A DNA stretch of 64,000 bases from Eretmocerus hayati (lineage: Eukaryota; Arthropoda; Insecta; Hymenoptera; Aphelinidae). Position numbers and translations under genes: made by a program. Positions within the stretch are counted from its first letter, which is position 1. Each line of letters begins with the position of its first letter. Where the stretch lies: contig CM056742.1 in the NCBI GenBank assembly GCA_029851415.1, forward strand, positions 157,113,121 through 157,177,120, read 5' to 3'. The notes beneath the pieces are model-generated. The model saw nothing but the letters and a program-made list of their open reading frames with translations, had not been told where the DNA came from and made no database searches. This document shows positions 25,331-37,598 of the stretch, piece by piece.

Positions 25331-27834
25331 GTCACCTACTGGCACAAATAAAACAATATGCGTTAGTCAGGCACCGCCGATTATTCATTCAGCATCAGAT
25401 GGATAGTACAGGGGTAGAAAGATGAAAGAGAGATCGTTTTTGAAAGAATGTTGATGAATATAACAAAGAACTGAGATACGTTCCCTTCATGCACTTCATT
25501 GAATGAAAAATGGAATACGGATACCATCAAGATTGCAAGACACCATGTTAAAGAGAAGTGCTGTCAAATGTGTGATTAGAAGGCTTGTCTCTGTGTGGAT
25601 CATGCTTCAGCATGAAAATAATGGTATTAAACCCTCAATCAGTTACCTACAATACCAACCCTGAAATCATCATTGACAGAGGCAACATAGGAATGTTTCT
25701 CTCATCTGGTAGCATGTTCAGAATAGCATTCTTTTCAATTTAGTCAGATTGTATGCCTAGGGAATGAGCCTGCATAGAGCATGTGAAAAGGGTTGATGAA
25801 CCTTAGTAGAATTATGCAGACTTTTATTCATCAATAACAGCAAGAGCGAACACAAGTGGATCTGGCCTTTTAACACTTTACTGCGTAGATTAAGAAACTA
25901 GATGCATTTGGAAAATGAGCACTACACACCTTGATGACACAGAAAGAACCTCGTAAATTTTGGATGTAGTATTATACACGTAGTTTCAGAATTTTGCAAT
26001 ATTGACCAATAGCAATAGCCATGGCGCGCTTCGAGAACGAAGAAGTTCGGCAAAAATACCGAAAAAATCTGAAAAGGCCATCTCAACAGAGTATTGGTAG
26101 TTTTTTTTTGGTCCTCGAGTATCAATCATATAGATGTCATCTTTCTCATTGAAACCCAATTTTTCAGGGAAATCGTATCAGATTGTCTATTCGAGTGATT
26201 GTTGAATCATGAATTTACCCTACATTGCTCATGGAGAAATTCGGTGACTCCCGTTTTCTTCGCTTTCTCGAAGTTCCCTTGCAATTACTCGGGAAAGATG
26301 GGTCATAGCAAAAATAATCAAAAAAAGTTTTTTATAGATCTTTTGAAGATCCTCAAGATGCTGTAGTTAAATTGATCGAGAAACTCAGCGCTTTTTAATG
26401 GTAAACGTTTACTTCTTCCATAATATTGCCAGTCTCTCGAGTTCCGCAATTAATCCAACCACATAATCTTGCAGACCTTCAAAAAATCGTTGAGAAAATA
26501 TTTTTGACATTTTTTGCTATGACCCACCTTTTCCTGAGTAATTGCGAGAAAACCTTGGGGAAGCGGAGAAAACGGGGAGTCACCGAATTCCTCCATGAGC
26601 AATGTATGATCAATTCTTAATTTGCCAATCACTCAATGAGACAATCTGATACAATTCACCTGGAAAATGGGTCTTGCTCGGAAAGTCTCTTAAAAAAGAT
26701 GGATTTTTCAGATTTTTTCGCAATTTTTGTCTTGTCCCAGGAATACACCAGATAGCCTGACCCACCTTGTACTTGATCTATAATTGATTGACTTGACATC
26801 AGTGAAATGAACATGAAGATTCGGGCTAACAATGTTATTTGGATACAAAGTCTATCTGGGAGAATATTGCAGGGCCCCATCCACTAGACATAGAAATCAA
26901 CTTGGATGATGACCAATGACTCATTATTCTTGTTGAGGAATATAACAACAAATAAAAGTGATGCTGATGAAATTGAGACTATATTATCTTTCAAATCTTA
27001 TCAATTGCCACAGAGCAACCCAGAATGGTGAATTTAGTAAGCTGGTTAAAATTTCAGAGGAATTAACGCATACTTGGTACAAATGTTATTGATATGTGAT
27101 ATAGAAATGCAGTATTGTGTGATATTTGTTCAAACAACCATATGACACAGGACGGGAGTACATTCTTCAATATAGCAAGGATAAATTCAAAATGGACTCA
27201 ATAAACATCAGAGCTGATTTTAACTGAGACCAGGTTTTAGGTCAAAAAGGAAACAATACAGACAAGACTTCCATCAGTGCAAAATCTAGCGATATAGAAA
27301 TTTGGAAACTTAGGAGCAATATACAAGTCAGCAATAAATAGTTTACCATGATCAAGTCACGAGATGCCTATTTGGCTAGCTAATAGTGTAATTTTTCAGC
27401 CCTGAAAAAGAATTGGTCAAGTAAATGAGCTGATCATGTCTCTCTTGAAACATTCAAAATCCAAAACTATTTACGAGAACCTTGCCAAAGCAGTGAAGAT
27501 CAAGATTCTCTTGCAACTATCTCTAAAACACTAAACAATCTTGGCTCATACAACTCTATCAAGGCAGCTAGTTACTATTTGTGCAAGACCAAGAACAATC
27601 GAACACCGATGAACACAGTGAAGCAAGAGTTAACAGTCCACAACCATGTAAAATTGTAAGTAGCATGCATGTAATTTGAGCAGTATATTGGGCACACCGG
27701 GTAACACTGGCTCACCATCCAAAAGGAGAAAATCATCGGCTCACCGTTGTGCCCACATTATAGCAATAATGAAATTGATCACAAAAATAGTACAGCTAGG
27801 TAGAGATTAGAGAATCGAGGATGGTGTGCTTACC
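25331..27834 (-). other. Cdk12 5' UTR intron (predicted)
   Basis: Just upstream of the Cdk12 ATG the minus strand reads TTTGTGCCAGTAG|GTGACATG, an acceptor. At 27834 it reads CTGCTAG|GTAAGC, a strong donor. These suggest a leader exon spliced over about 2.5 kb to the first coding exon. The intron carries a foldback element at 26051-26736; the remaining AT-rich sequence has no coding signal I can support. Confidence 0.5.
26051..26736. mobile_element. About 0.69-kb foldback element in the Cdk12 5' intron
   Basis: Inverted arms of about 340 bp: ACCGAAAAAATCTGAAAA near 26060 faces TTTTTCAGATTTTTTCG near 26704, CATTGCTCATGGAG near 26224 faces CTCCATGAGCAATG near 26591, and GAGTAATTGC occurs in both orientations. 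The centre is near 26410 and there is almost no spacer. No coding capacity was seen. It differs in sequence from the foldback in CtIP. Confidence 0.65.
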
Positions 27835-28450
27835 TAGCAGACTGTTCTGAATTCGGATGCTCTAGGGCGAGCGGGTGCGAGATGTCGCTCGCAGTCGCAG
27901 TCACGTCCCCGGCTGCATCGAGGACGTTCCGCAGCGGTTCCGAGGTTGCTGCTGCAGGTCGGCAATGATAATGCTATTGCTAGCATAATATAAATCGCAG
28001 AGTCAGAGTGATGATGTTGTGGCTATATAGGGCCGCCTCGCGACAACGGCAATGGATAATGACCGTTCGTTTATACGAGAACAGTTGCACTAGAAAACAC
28101 CACACACGTGCACAGGTTCTCTCTCTTCACCTAGGCTTCTTTTGTAGGTATATAGGTACCTATACCTCGCGCAACGTCCACGTAGGCTTCGGTTCCGCAC
28201 TCGTATGCTCCGAATTGCTTCCGGGTCTTGACAAAACCTCGCGCACTTTTCACTAATTCTCGGCGAAGACGTTGCTCTTGGAGTATAGATACACTTGGTT
28301 CACTTTCGGTAATACGGGATTTGATATTCTGTAGCCGCGGAGGCCCAGCCCCCCATCAAAGTTGGCCTCGTGGCACGGCTTTTATATTAGCAGCGCGATT
28401 GCTGCTGCTGCTGCTGCTGCTGCTCGTCGTCGGCCGCCATTGCTGTTTCG
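27835..28450 (-). promoter_or_regulatory. Probable Cdk12 leader exon and promoter, CpG-rich
   Basis: Upstream of the predicted donor at 27834 the DNA becomes GC- and CpG-rich, unlike the flanking AT-rich sequence. This is typical of a broad housekeeping promoter. It lies about 2.5 kb from the Cdk12 ATG. The transcription start was not located. Confidence 0.4.
28401..28424. repeat. (GCT)8 microsatellite
   Basis: Eight uninterrupted GCT units in the CpG-rich region upstream of Cdk12. The ORFs reading through it, here and to about 28950, have no family match, so it is treated as non-coding. Confidence 0.85.
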
Positions 28451-29999
28451 TGAGCCTGGTCTCGCCTCGCGGTGCTCCGGAATCTCTATGGCCTGTTTTT
28501 TCAGCCCTTGAAGATTTTCTTATCGAAGCCACGAGGAAGAGATACGTTGCTCAAAGGCTGATTCGATTGGTGCGGGCCCGGATGAGCGTGCAAGTCCGAG
28601 GCCTCGCCGACGATGAGAACATCGACGGACGATGTGCTCTGAGCCTGCGAGCCGCTGAGCCCGATAATAGAATTGTCTGTCTCGCTCTTTCTCCAGAGGC
28701 CGGTGTTGCGTTTCTGGATTTTTTAATAGTTTGGCCCAGTTGATGAGCAATGGTAATCGAAATATCCGAGAGCCTCGGCAAAAATGTTGATAATGAGCTG
28801 TAATGAGCTATGGTGCAAGCGTGCACAGCTCGTGATTGCTCTTGGCTCTCTAGAAATTGCTCTGAAATGCTCTGAGAAATATACCTCCTTTTCCACCTCT
28901 CTCCGGCAGCCATTATCATGCGCCCCCGGCTTCGCGGGATTTCAACCAATCGTAGTTAGGCGCGCAGTTGAACCCGATTTTGCGCATGTGCTACTATCAC
29001 GTAGCGAACCGCTAATTTTAAATATCGTTTGTGCAATTCTTTTCATGTCGCCGATTTTGACTATTTCACTATTCATTGGAGAAGGTCAAAAGATGGGACT
29101 TTTTAAATCTTTTTACGCTTGGGGTCACAGTTTTTGCTACTATTCTCTACGTAGATGTGAAATTTGGCTGGATTTTATGAAATTAGATCGTGTGGTGGAC
29201 GAGCAACCGCGGGCCCTCAAGTTTCTGAAATTATAGCGATCATCTAAAAATGTTATTTTATTTTGAGGTCACTGTCGAAGTTGAATGCATGGTACTGCTG
29301 CGAGATAAATGCTGTAAATTTAACCATTTTCCCGAGTTTTTCCGTACGTGACACAATCCATGAGAATATGACATCTGGAAGTGGTCCCGGAAATGCGAGT
29401 ATATTTGCAAATCCTTAAAATACTGAAGAAAATACTCTTGATGTATCAATCATTTTTGAGTCACCACATAAGTGGAAATACTGGAAATTGAATGATTGGG
29501 AGGTTATTTATAGTCATATGAAGCAAAAACGCGCCCGCGAGTATAGTCATTCGCAAAATTATGTTAAACGAGCGCGGTGTATTTGGGCGAGTAAGCTAAC
29601 TCGAATACGAAATTGTTAAATAATTCTTTTACGTTTCTTTAAGTTACTTTGAAATATGTAGAGATCAAAGTTTTTTAGAATAAGAGGACAAAGCAAAAAA
29701 CCGTTTTTTAGGCATAAATCGATAAGAGTATGAAAAACAGCGAGGCTCGTCACTCAAAGCTATTCTCGTCGGTCCTAAATGATGCTAGTTAATACATCCG
29801 AATTTAAGATTGGGCTTATCTTACACCGTTCCGAAATGGCACCTCAGGACAGAATCGCCCATTGTTATTGATGTTTAGGGCAAAATGGAACTTTTTCCCG
29901 GTCTCTACACTTAAAAATGAGTAAAGAAAATATAGTTATAGAATCTCATTTTTGGTTTTCTCGGGAACTCTTGCTCCGTACCCAGTCATCTTCAAAAAA
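28451..29999. other. Gene-free spacer upstream of Cdk12
   Basis: The first 500 bp stay fairly GC-rich with overlapping ORFs on both strands (28228-28743 plus, 28551-28949 minus); neither shows a domain. Beyond 29240 the sequence is AT-rich and I see no gene. Confidence 0.45.
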
Positions 30000-30800
30000 T
30001 TACGTAAAATGTCACCAAAATCGGCTCAGGTAGTCATTTCCTACATTCCGTTGGGACCAGACTCGGAGCTACTCGGTTCTTGAAATGCAACAAAATGGTA
30101 TTCTAGTTTAATAACTTGCAGCCGATTTGCACATGCTGAACGTCCCTTTCAAATTCAGCATAACTTCGATATTTTCCTGAATTTTTCCGCAGGGCTCGGC
30201 TCATTTGAAAGTTCATGATGAAATGTACAAAATAAAGTCGAACAGATCTGTTATTCCTACCTCGAACCGAATGAAAGTGAGAACCAGAGTTACTGATGAA
30301 AATCTCAAGCAAATCGGCGATTTCATATGTCTGGGAGCCATCTGGTTCATGAATTCAGCTCGGTTCACTCGAAAGACAACTCAAACATCCACAAAATCAA
30401 AAAGAAAACGTCTCATCTTGTTAATAGGAAACTGAAGGAACATCACCCGAACGCGTTTCGGCAGACATGACGATTTGCTTTTGATTTATATTAGTAACTC
30501 TGTTCTCACTCGCATTCGGTTCGAGGTGGGAATAATCAGACCTGCTTGACCTCATTTTGTACATTTTGTCATGAACTTTCAAATAAGCCAAGCCGCGTAG
30601 AGAAATTCAGAAAAATATCGATGTTATGCTGAATTTGGAAGGGCATGTGCAAAGCGGCTAAAAAGCGATTCGCACCGTATTCAACTAATAATACCATTCT
30701 TTTTTGCATTTCAAAAACCGAGCAGCTCCGGGTCTGATTTCAACGGGATTCTACTCGTATAAAGTAGTATCGATTTTTGATAGAGAAAACATTTGAGATT
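30000..30800. mobile_element. About 0.8-kb foldback element
   Basis: The left arm includes AAATTCAGCATAAC near 30150, ATGTACAAAATAA near 30223 and CCTCGAACCGAATG near 30260. Inverted counterparts on the right are GTTATGCTGAATTTG near 30622, CATTTTGTACATTTTG near 30554 and CATTCGGTTCGAGG near 30512. The arms are about 330 bp around a spacer of roughly 120 bp. Similarity fades near the outer ends, so the limits are approximate. Confidence 0.65.
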
Positions 30801-31088
30801 ATCCAATTGGAAAAACTGACATTTTTGGACCCATATTCCCCCGCTTCCCGGGCACCGTGCTTCCTCCGGCCTCTAAGACCTCATATTAAATATACAAAAA
30901 ATTGGTTCGTTCGTCTATATGTACAAATTAGAAAAAATTTTGCGCCGATCGTAACGTTAGACAATAGTTCACACTTTTTAGTCCTTTTTCATTATTAAGT
31001 CTTTGCAATACAAGGTAAGTTGATTGATTAACTTTCATGACGCTATCTGATTTTCGTAGTCGTATAATGAGAGTCTCGATCTCGAAAT

Positions 31089-31122
31089 TGTGGGTCTATT
31101 ATACATGTAGTATAGACCCACA
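31089..31122. repeat. Short hairpin
   Basis: TGTGGGTCTA pairs perfectly with TAGACCCACA around a 14-nt interval that is itself nearly palindromic (TACATGTA). It lies in gene-free DNA. Confidence 0.6.
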
Positions 31123-31129
31123 AACTATA

Positions 31130-33802
31130 ATAGTCGAGTTAGCTACGAAATTTCAGATTTATGAGCTACGGAGTTTGTGGGACGCGTAATGGTATTTGTG
31201 GCCTTTTATTTGTAAACTATGCCAATCCCGAGTAGAATATCGATCCTTAATGTTTAATATATTTATGACCGACGCTGGGTAGATGGTGGAATACGAGGGA
31301 AGGCTGATGAAATAACAACGATCCGATTTGTCGAACTAAAAAGGAATGTTTAATTGTGACTATTGTGAGTCGACAAAGCGTGTGAACCGACCGGGAGCGC
31401 GGTGGTTACTTTTGATTTTGACTGAATCAAGCGAATTGTTACCCCGGAAGGTATATAGTCAGGTCATCACGGGCTTGCTCCGAGGCACTGCACTTTTTAA
31501 CTTTTGCACACACGTTCACTCACCATGTATACTTTCAAGAAAAAAATTAGTCGATCCAAAAAACTTATATCTGGTTAGGTCCCACGGTTCCACCTGGAAA
31601 GGCCCAAAGTTGCAATTTTGCACGATCTTTGGAACCGACTGAAAAAATATTCTAAAAATGTATCAGAAAACGATCTCTCTTTTGATGTATCATATGTTAC
31701 CGCATAGTTTGAAAATATCGATCTCAATTCTCAAAAGTACTAATAGTGGACAAGATCCGAGACATGTCAGTTTATAAGATGGTATATGAATTTTGAATTT
31801 CGAGGAAAATTATTACAGTTATATGGATATCGTCAAGGACGGGCGAAAATAAATCAACGAATTGATGAAATAATGAGCTATTTCCATGGTTAAATAATGA
31901 TAATAATAATGTTCTAAATACACGGAAGAGGAAGCGCTTTTGACAGAAGAAAACCTATGAATTCGTTCTTATGGAAAATGAGTGAATCCATTCCCGACAG
32001 TTATTGCGGCGAAGTGTGTCCGAAGAGTAAATTTGCAATAAATCTTCAAAAAATCTGTTCATAAAAAACCTGTTCTGTGGGACATTAATTTTCGAACTTC
32101 ATGAAACAGCAAAGAAAGTACTTTAGAGTCCATTTTCACGGAATTGAAGTTATTTATTCGAAAAGTAGAGATTTCAAGTTTCAAAATGACCCCCTGCAGG
32201 TTCCTGTAGGTGCTGTAAAAGCGAAGATTATGATGCTGACAATCTTTTTGGGGAAAGCGGACACATTCACCCCGTTGGACCCATTCACCCCGGTTTACGG
32301 TACTTTGGCGTGTTCCAAAGGCTTGTCTCAAGGTCTTCAAAATGAGCTGGACTCTCTAATTTTGATCTACTGGAGCCGATGAACTGAGCTGTCTCAGTTT
32401 TTCCAAAGAAAACGGGGATAAAGTGCGTGAAATCGTTTCTATCTTTGTGCAGCCCTATTTGGAAATTTCCACTAATCCCAAACACTGTTTTCGACCTATT
32501 TTGACGTAGTAAACACGTTTTAAGGGTCGAAAACAGTCGCACTGCACGCCTTTTCGAGATGGGAGGAAGTTGGGTGCACTGCGGTGTTGGCGCTTTTGTT
32601 CTACAAATCATCTCTGTATTTTGCTCATAAAATCTCTCCAAATCCGACTTCTGCATTATTGAAGATAAGATTCTGAAGGTCTTGAAAAAGGAGTTGAATG
32701 CGTCAAGATACGTTCAGATTGGTTGGATGAAAAAGAATTTGGCGCTGGTTGTACTGGATGTAACTTCCTCGGTAATTTCTTAGCTTTGCAAGCAGGAAAA
32801 ATGGAAAAATCACTTCAAATTTTCTGGGCAATTAAACCCCATCGGTGACACTCATATAAAGGTTCATATATCCCTATCAATTATTCCACATTATTGAAAA
32901 TAACACATCTAAATGTGAAATTGTCCGATTTAAAAATGAAATGATTTTTTTGCTCAATCGTCGCAATATTCATTATCTTGAATCCCCGCAACTATTTCAA
33001 TGTAATGCCTCTGAAATGTTTCTGAAACGTTCCTGCAAGGTTTCCAGAAATATTTCCATGAAAGCTTTTAGAGACATTTCCAGTCGCGGACTTAACTATA
33101 TATGTCAGAAATGTTTCAGTGAAATATTTCTGACATATTTTCTGAAACGTTTCCATGCTGTGTGGGATCTGTACCTACCCACAACGTTGCTCTTGCTAGT
33201 TAGTGAGCCTAAAGTAGGCTCACTATTGCTAGTGGGTCATAGGAACGCCCGGCGAAGGTTGCATTAGTTCCGAGGGGAACCTTCCGTGAAACATTTCGGG
33301 AACGAACGGTGTTCACAGGGTACCTTTATCATAGTCATCATCCGTTGAGAGCTAATTGATTTTCAGCATGGTATATTGAGATAGTAAGTCTGTATAATTG
33401 TCTGCTTCTTAGCCACACTCATAGACTGACTAATACCCTATCTCAGAATAATTCTGTAAGCCCCATAAAACCAAACCCCATGGGGACTCTTAGGGGTCCA
33501 CGGGGTTTACGGGGCCTGTCCCTGGGAAGAATTTTAATCTTAATATTTGCGAAATTTGGCACCGGAGACGTGCACCATACAAATTTGGACGATTATTCCT
33601 CCGAAAATGGTCGAAATTTGTATGCTGCAAGTCTCCGATGCCATCGCAATCTCATCAGCAAGCAAAATAATTCTTCAAGAATACCTCATCAGGAATTTAC
33701 CTGAAGAGCCGTGAAGTATTATTCTTCCCGATGGTTCTTCAGGGGTTCTTGAGGGATTCGTAACTGCGCCACCGAAATATGCATTCTTGGAGTAAACACA
33801 AG
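31130..33802. repeat. Gene-free stretch with short-repeat remnants
   Basis: No coding exon is recognised. Around 33005-33160 the sequence has scattered CTGAAA..GTTTC and ATTTCTGAAACG units like those of the larger array at 36170-37030. A 10-bp-arm hairpin, AGTGAGCCTA / TAGGCTCACT, lies at 33202-33224. Confidence 0.4.
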
Positions 33803-34432
33803 TTGGCACCAACTTCGTCAGGTATAGAAATTCTAAAAAGTGATGTAGATACAAAAAAACACCTTATTCCGAAATCGCATTCCAAAAAAACTCCTTATTC
33901 CTGTACTTTTTATAATTAATCGATGACTATGCGGATTGCATTCAACGCTGATGTGTGGCTTCCCCGTAGCTCGCACAAGATCCAATTCTCCTAATAAAAA
34001 CTCCTCCTTCACAGTTTTGGGATCTGATCATTGTTGTTTTACATTTCATTTACAATTCATATTCATCACACTTGAGCTCCAGATAATCACCACAAGGATC
34101 GCGCAACGTAGTACAGCTGGTGATCTGACTTCAGGTGTGATGAATTGCCATGAATTATTATATGAATTCCAAAGTAACAAATTATCGAATCCCAAAACTG
34201 TGGAGAAGGAGTTTTTATTAGGAGAATTGGAATTTTTTAAGTCTACTTGCGTGTCGGTACGAGCTACGAGGAAGCCACACAGCATTGAATGCAATGCACA
34301 TCATCATCGATTTATTATAAAAAATACAGGAGTAAGGAGTTTTTTTAACGCGATCTCGGAATAAGATGTTTCTTTGTATCTAAATCACTTTTTAGAATTC
34401 CTATACCTGACAAACTTGATGGTGCCAACTTA
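33803..34432. mobile_element. 0.63-kb foldback element
   Basis: Strong inverted arms: AAGTTGGCACCAACTT near 33809 faces ATGGTGCCAACTT near 34420, CCAATTCTCCTAATAAAAAC near 33982 faces GTTTTTATTAGGAGAATTGG near 34211, and CAGTTTTGGGAT near 34012 faces ATCCCAAAACTG near 34190. The arms are about 230 bp around a spacer of about 150 bp. The arms are well conserved, which points to a fairly recent origin. Confidence 0.75.
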
Positions 34433-34658
34433 TGCTTGCGAGGCGCTCTTGGCGCGTTCTTGACGGGTTCTCGGAACGTTACGTTCTTGAGATGTTCGGA
34501 ATGCGTTCTTATAGTATACGCGAGGAATTCTCTCATACAGATATTATTGAAAAAAAACTACTGACCCCAAACTTAATGTTAATTTGAATTACATATTAAA
34601 TTCTTTAATATACTCAATTGAAAAAAATACCTTCAAAATTCTCATGTGGAATTTCTTA

Positions 34659-34730
34659 CCTCGAGATCGAACTCCGGCCCCTCAGAAGGATCCGACTTTG
34701 TATGCCGGCATCCTATGCATTGCACCATCG
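34659..34730 (-). repeat. tRNA-like remnant (SINE head or tRNA pseudogene)
   Basis: Read on the minus strand, TGGTGCAATGC resembles a Pol III A box, and GGAGTTCGATCTC about 45 nt later resembles a B box (GGTTCGANTCC). The spacing matches a tRNA gene. The acceptor stem does not close well, so a functional tRNA is unlikely. Confidence 0.4.
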
Positions 34731-35571
34731 AAATAGTTACCCCATATTAGTCTCCTAAATTCCATCTTGAACATTCATTTGCAATGATCCCGCATTGTGA
34801 ACCCTGTATCGTGGCCTGGAAACTGCATCTATTTCAGGAAAGAAGAACCTACAAATCTGGCCAAGTGTCTTTGATTTCGTCTAATTTTGGTGGCCGTGGT
34901 CACGACGAAATGGAAAATTGTTTTCGCGTAATTCTATCACAAAAATGTCTTTTTTGCATGGGACATGAAAATGAGGACCTTGTTGTGACTGGAACCACGT
35001 GTGATTCGATCTCCACTTCAACAGGAATATATATGAAAATTGCCTCCATTATAATTCTATCCCAGGAGTAATGCGAGGCTTACAAAAATCAAAATTTCAA
35101 AAAAACGTAAATTTTAGAAGGTAAGGAGTACTTTCATCTTGTGATAGAGACCATTGAGGAGCCCTATGAGCTGTTAGAATTGTTTTTTTGTTCACTTTTC
35201 TGACATCAAAGCCACCTCATCCCCACGAGGAAGTGCACTCATTAGAATAATTGTAACACGAGGTCCCGATTTGAAACCATGTAAATATCCGTTATTCGAC
35301 CGCATATAGGCGCGGCAAAGCTGCAAAATGGATTACTCGAGTATCATATCATTGTTTGAGTACTATTTCTATTGAAGGAAAATTTACCCGGGAAGGTCCT
35401 GGTAAATTGAAATTTCTCGTATTTTCCAACCAAAATCGCCCGAATTCTGAGATTCACCCACATGCCGATCTTAGGAATGGCACTCGTCGACTTTTCCTCA
35501 ATTTTTTTCACGCTTGTAACCTTAAACTATGAGGAAATGAGTGTGCATGCTACAGGTCAACTCCGAAACAT
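34731..35571. other. Gene-free spacer
   Basis: AT-rich sequence with ORFs of up to 95 codons that show no domain or family resemblance. No structured element was seen between the two tRNA-like remnants. Confidence 0.45.
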
Positions 35572-35662
35572 CTCCACATCAATTGAACCTGCGTCCTATC
35601 GTATTAGCCTAGTAGTAACTACTAGGCTAATACGATGCTGTCCACTAACCACTAAGCTACTG
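35572..35662 (-). repeat. tRNA-like remnant with an expanded hairpin in the anticodon-arm position
   Basis: The minus strand reads TAGCTTAGTGGTTAGTGG, like a tRNA D-arm/A box, and later GCAGGTTCAATTGATG, like a B box/T-arm. Between them, where the anticodon arm should be, lies a hairpin with two perfect 19-nt arms at 35598-35636. Acceptor-stem pairing is poor, so this is probably a tRNA-derived repeat rather than a working tRNA. Confidence 0.45.
35598..35636. repeat. Perfect 19+1+19 palindrome
   Basis: ATCGTATTAGCCTAGTAGT is followed by one A and then its exact inverse complement. It lies inside the tRNA-like remnant on the minus strand. Confidence 0.85.
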
Positions 35663-36169
35663 ATGTATAAGCACACGTCATGTCTCAAAACTTTTATTCA
35701 AGCAAGTGCAAGTGTTTGTGATGTGAGAGTGAATTGATGTTTGAATTTCATTTCTTTTCGACGATTTGATATATACAATGAGCATTTTTACCCAAGTTTT
35801 TGATACAAAAGTGGTATTTTGTGATCTCAAGGGCTTTTTGGAGAAGAAGACTATACGTCAACTGAGATATGGAATGAGGATTCAGAAGAGAAGATAGTGT
35901 AAATAGAATGAAACAAAATTTTGAGTTAGGGATTGCGGAAAACTTTTCATTTTACCGTAACTAATCATGCAGGTGCATCATAATTTTCTTCTCTAAAATT
36001 TCCATATTCAACAGATTTGCACTGTCAATGGTAATATTGAGCGAATCAAAGTATAAATCTGCCTACAACACATTCAAATTTTGCAGATGGTTCCCGAAAA
36101 GAATTCAAACCGGTCAATACATTTAATATTGCTAAAAGATTGGCACTGGAATATTTCAGGAAGATTTTT

Positions 36170-37030
36170 TTGGAATGTTCTTTATACTGAAACCTTTCAA
36201 AAACATTCCAGAAACGTTCCAGAAATATTTCAGAAACATTTCAGCAATATTTCAAAAATGTGTCAAGACCGATGGAACGATTTTAATGATAAAAAAAAAA
36301 AAAAACAAAAAAAAACAAGGCGGAACGATACAAAAATATTAGAGAAACTTTTCATGAAGCTTCTGGGAACCTTCTTATTGGGAAAACTTATCAGGGAACT
36401 TTCAAAGATTTTCGATGGCAAGACTGTGGGAGATTTGATAGTGGAAATCGCAGAAATATTTCGAAGTCATATTTGTGTTTTATTGCACCAAAATCTGTCA
36501 GAAACATTGCAGAAACGTTTCAAAAACGACTCTGGGAAGTTCCAGAAACATTTCAGAAACGTTTGAGAAACGTTTCGAAAACTCTCAAGAAACTTTTCGA
36601 AAAGCTTCGAGGAACCTCTCAAAAAGCATTCAATAAGGAACTTTCAAAAATTTTCGGAAGTAATATTGCTGAAGAATTCCACATGCGGAGTATATTAGAG
36701 TTGGAATTTTTGGAGAGTCGCACCAGAAATCCTCGAGGAAGTTCTTAGGAACCTTTCAAAGATCTCTCGGGAAGCATGGAGAAATCATTGTGCAGTATTG
36801 CAGGACTATTTCGAAACCATATTTTCGGAATTTTGCACCAAAAACTTCCAGAAAAATCTCAGAAATGTTCAAGGAACATTACAGAGACGTGCCGGAAACA
36901 TTTCAGAAACATTTTAGAAACGTTTCAGAAGCATTTCAGAAACGTCCCAGAAACTTTTTCAAAAATCTTCTAGAAACTTCTCAAAAAGCATTTAGGAACC
37001 TTTCAGAAACCGCTTACAGGAGTTCCAAAC
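36170..37030. repeat. Degenerate short-unit repeat (CATTTCAGAAACGT-type)
   Basis: Many imperfect copies of CATTTCAGAAA and CGTTTCAGAAA/CCAGAAAC follow each other, with runs at about 36185-36250, 36490-36600 and 36840-36990. Open frames through it read as repeats of FQKHFRNVPET-like peptide. This is a consequence of the unit length and not evidence of a gene. A poly(A) tract lies near 36290. Confidence 0.75.
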
Positions 37031-37598
37031 TTTTCAAGTGATTAATTCACTGGTAGATCCAAAAAATTTTTGAGATCAAATTTTCACACTTTTTTGTTTA
37101 ATTCTGGATTTTGGAAATTTATAAGCCGCGCGGGGAATGTTCTTTGCCAATTTTTTTTTCTGCTTCTTGGATCGACCTTATACGACAAAACGTATGTGTA
37201 TGTCCTAATTCTGCTTATTTGTTTCTCTTCTTTCATAAAAAAAATTTGTGACTGGGAGGTCGGCATAGAAGCTGGACTGCTATACCGACTTCTTGTTTTT
37301 AAGAGTTTTCGGAGCGCGTCATCTGCAATCCTCGTCGGCTCATACAATTTGACAATTTTCTTGCTAAAGCTATGCTACTTTCCGAAAAAGTTACAGATCA
37401 TCAATGTTAAGGTGGAGGAAATTCTTCCCTGTCGTTTCCTCGACTGTAAGCCTATCTTAGCTCTGAGAAAATTGGAATACAAGAAGTAAATATAAGTTTC
37501 AAGGTTAGTAAGATTTAAGTAATGTCCTCATGGAATTTATAGAATCATACCTCAGAAAAGAACTAAGAGAGTATATCTGATTATTTTGGTGTCAGAAT
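37031..37598. other. Region upstream of Ncbp3; possible leader exon
   Basis: The Ncbp3 ATG is preceded by TTTTGGTGTCAG, a plausible acceptor, so a leader exon may lie here or further upstream. Overlapping ORFs run on both strands (37070-37489 plus, 37084-37347 minus). The minus one has a GC-richer, coding-like start (YEPTRIADDALRKLLKTR) but no family I recognise. Confidence 0.35.

Noticed and set aside
28228..28950. Overlapping ORFs of 130-170 codons on both strands upstream of Cdk12
   Set aside because: They lie in CpG-rich promoter-like DNA, read through a GCT microsatellite and show no domain; high GC alone keeps frames open.
36081..36973. ORFs of up to 161 codons with FQKHFRN repeats
   Set aside because: Direct translation of a short-unit DNA repeat; no independent coding evidence.
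37070..37489. 139-codon plus-strand ORF with hydrophobic stretches
   Set aside because: Poly-T and AT-rich sequence produces Phe/Leu runs; no start context or homology, and it abuts the repeat array.
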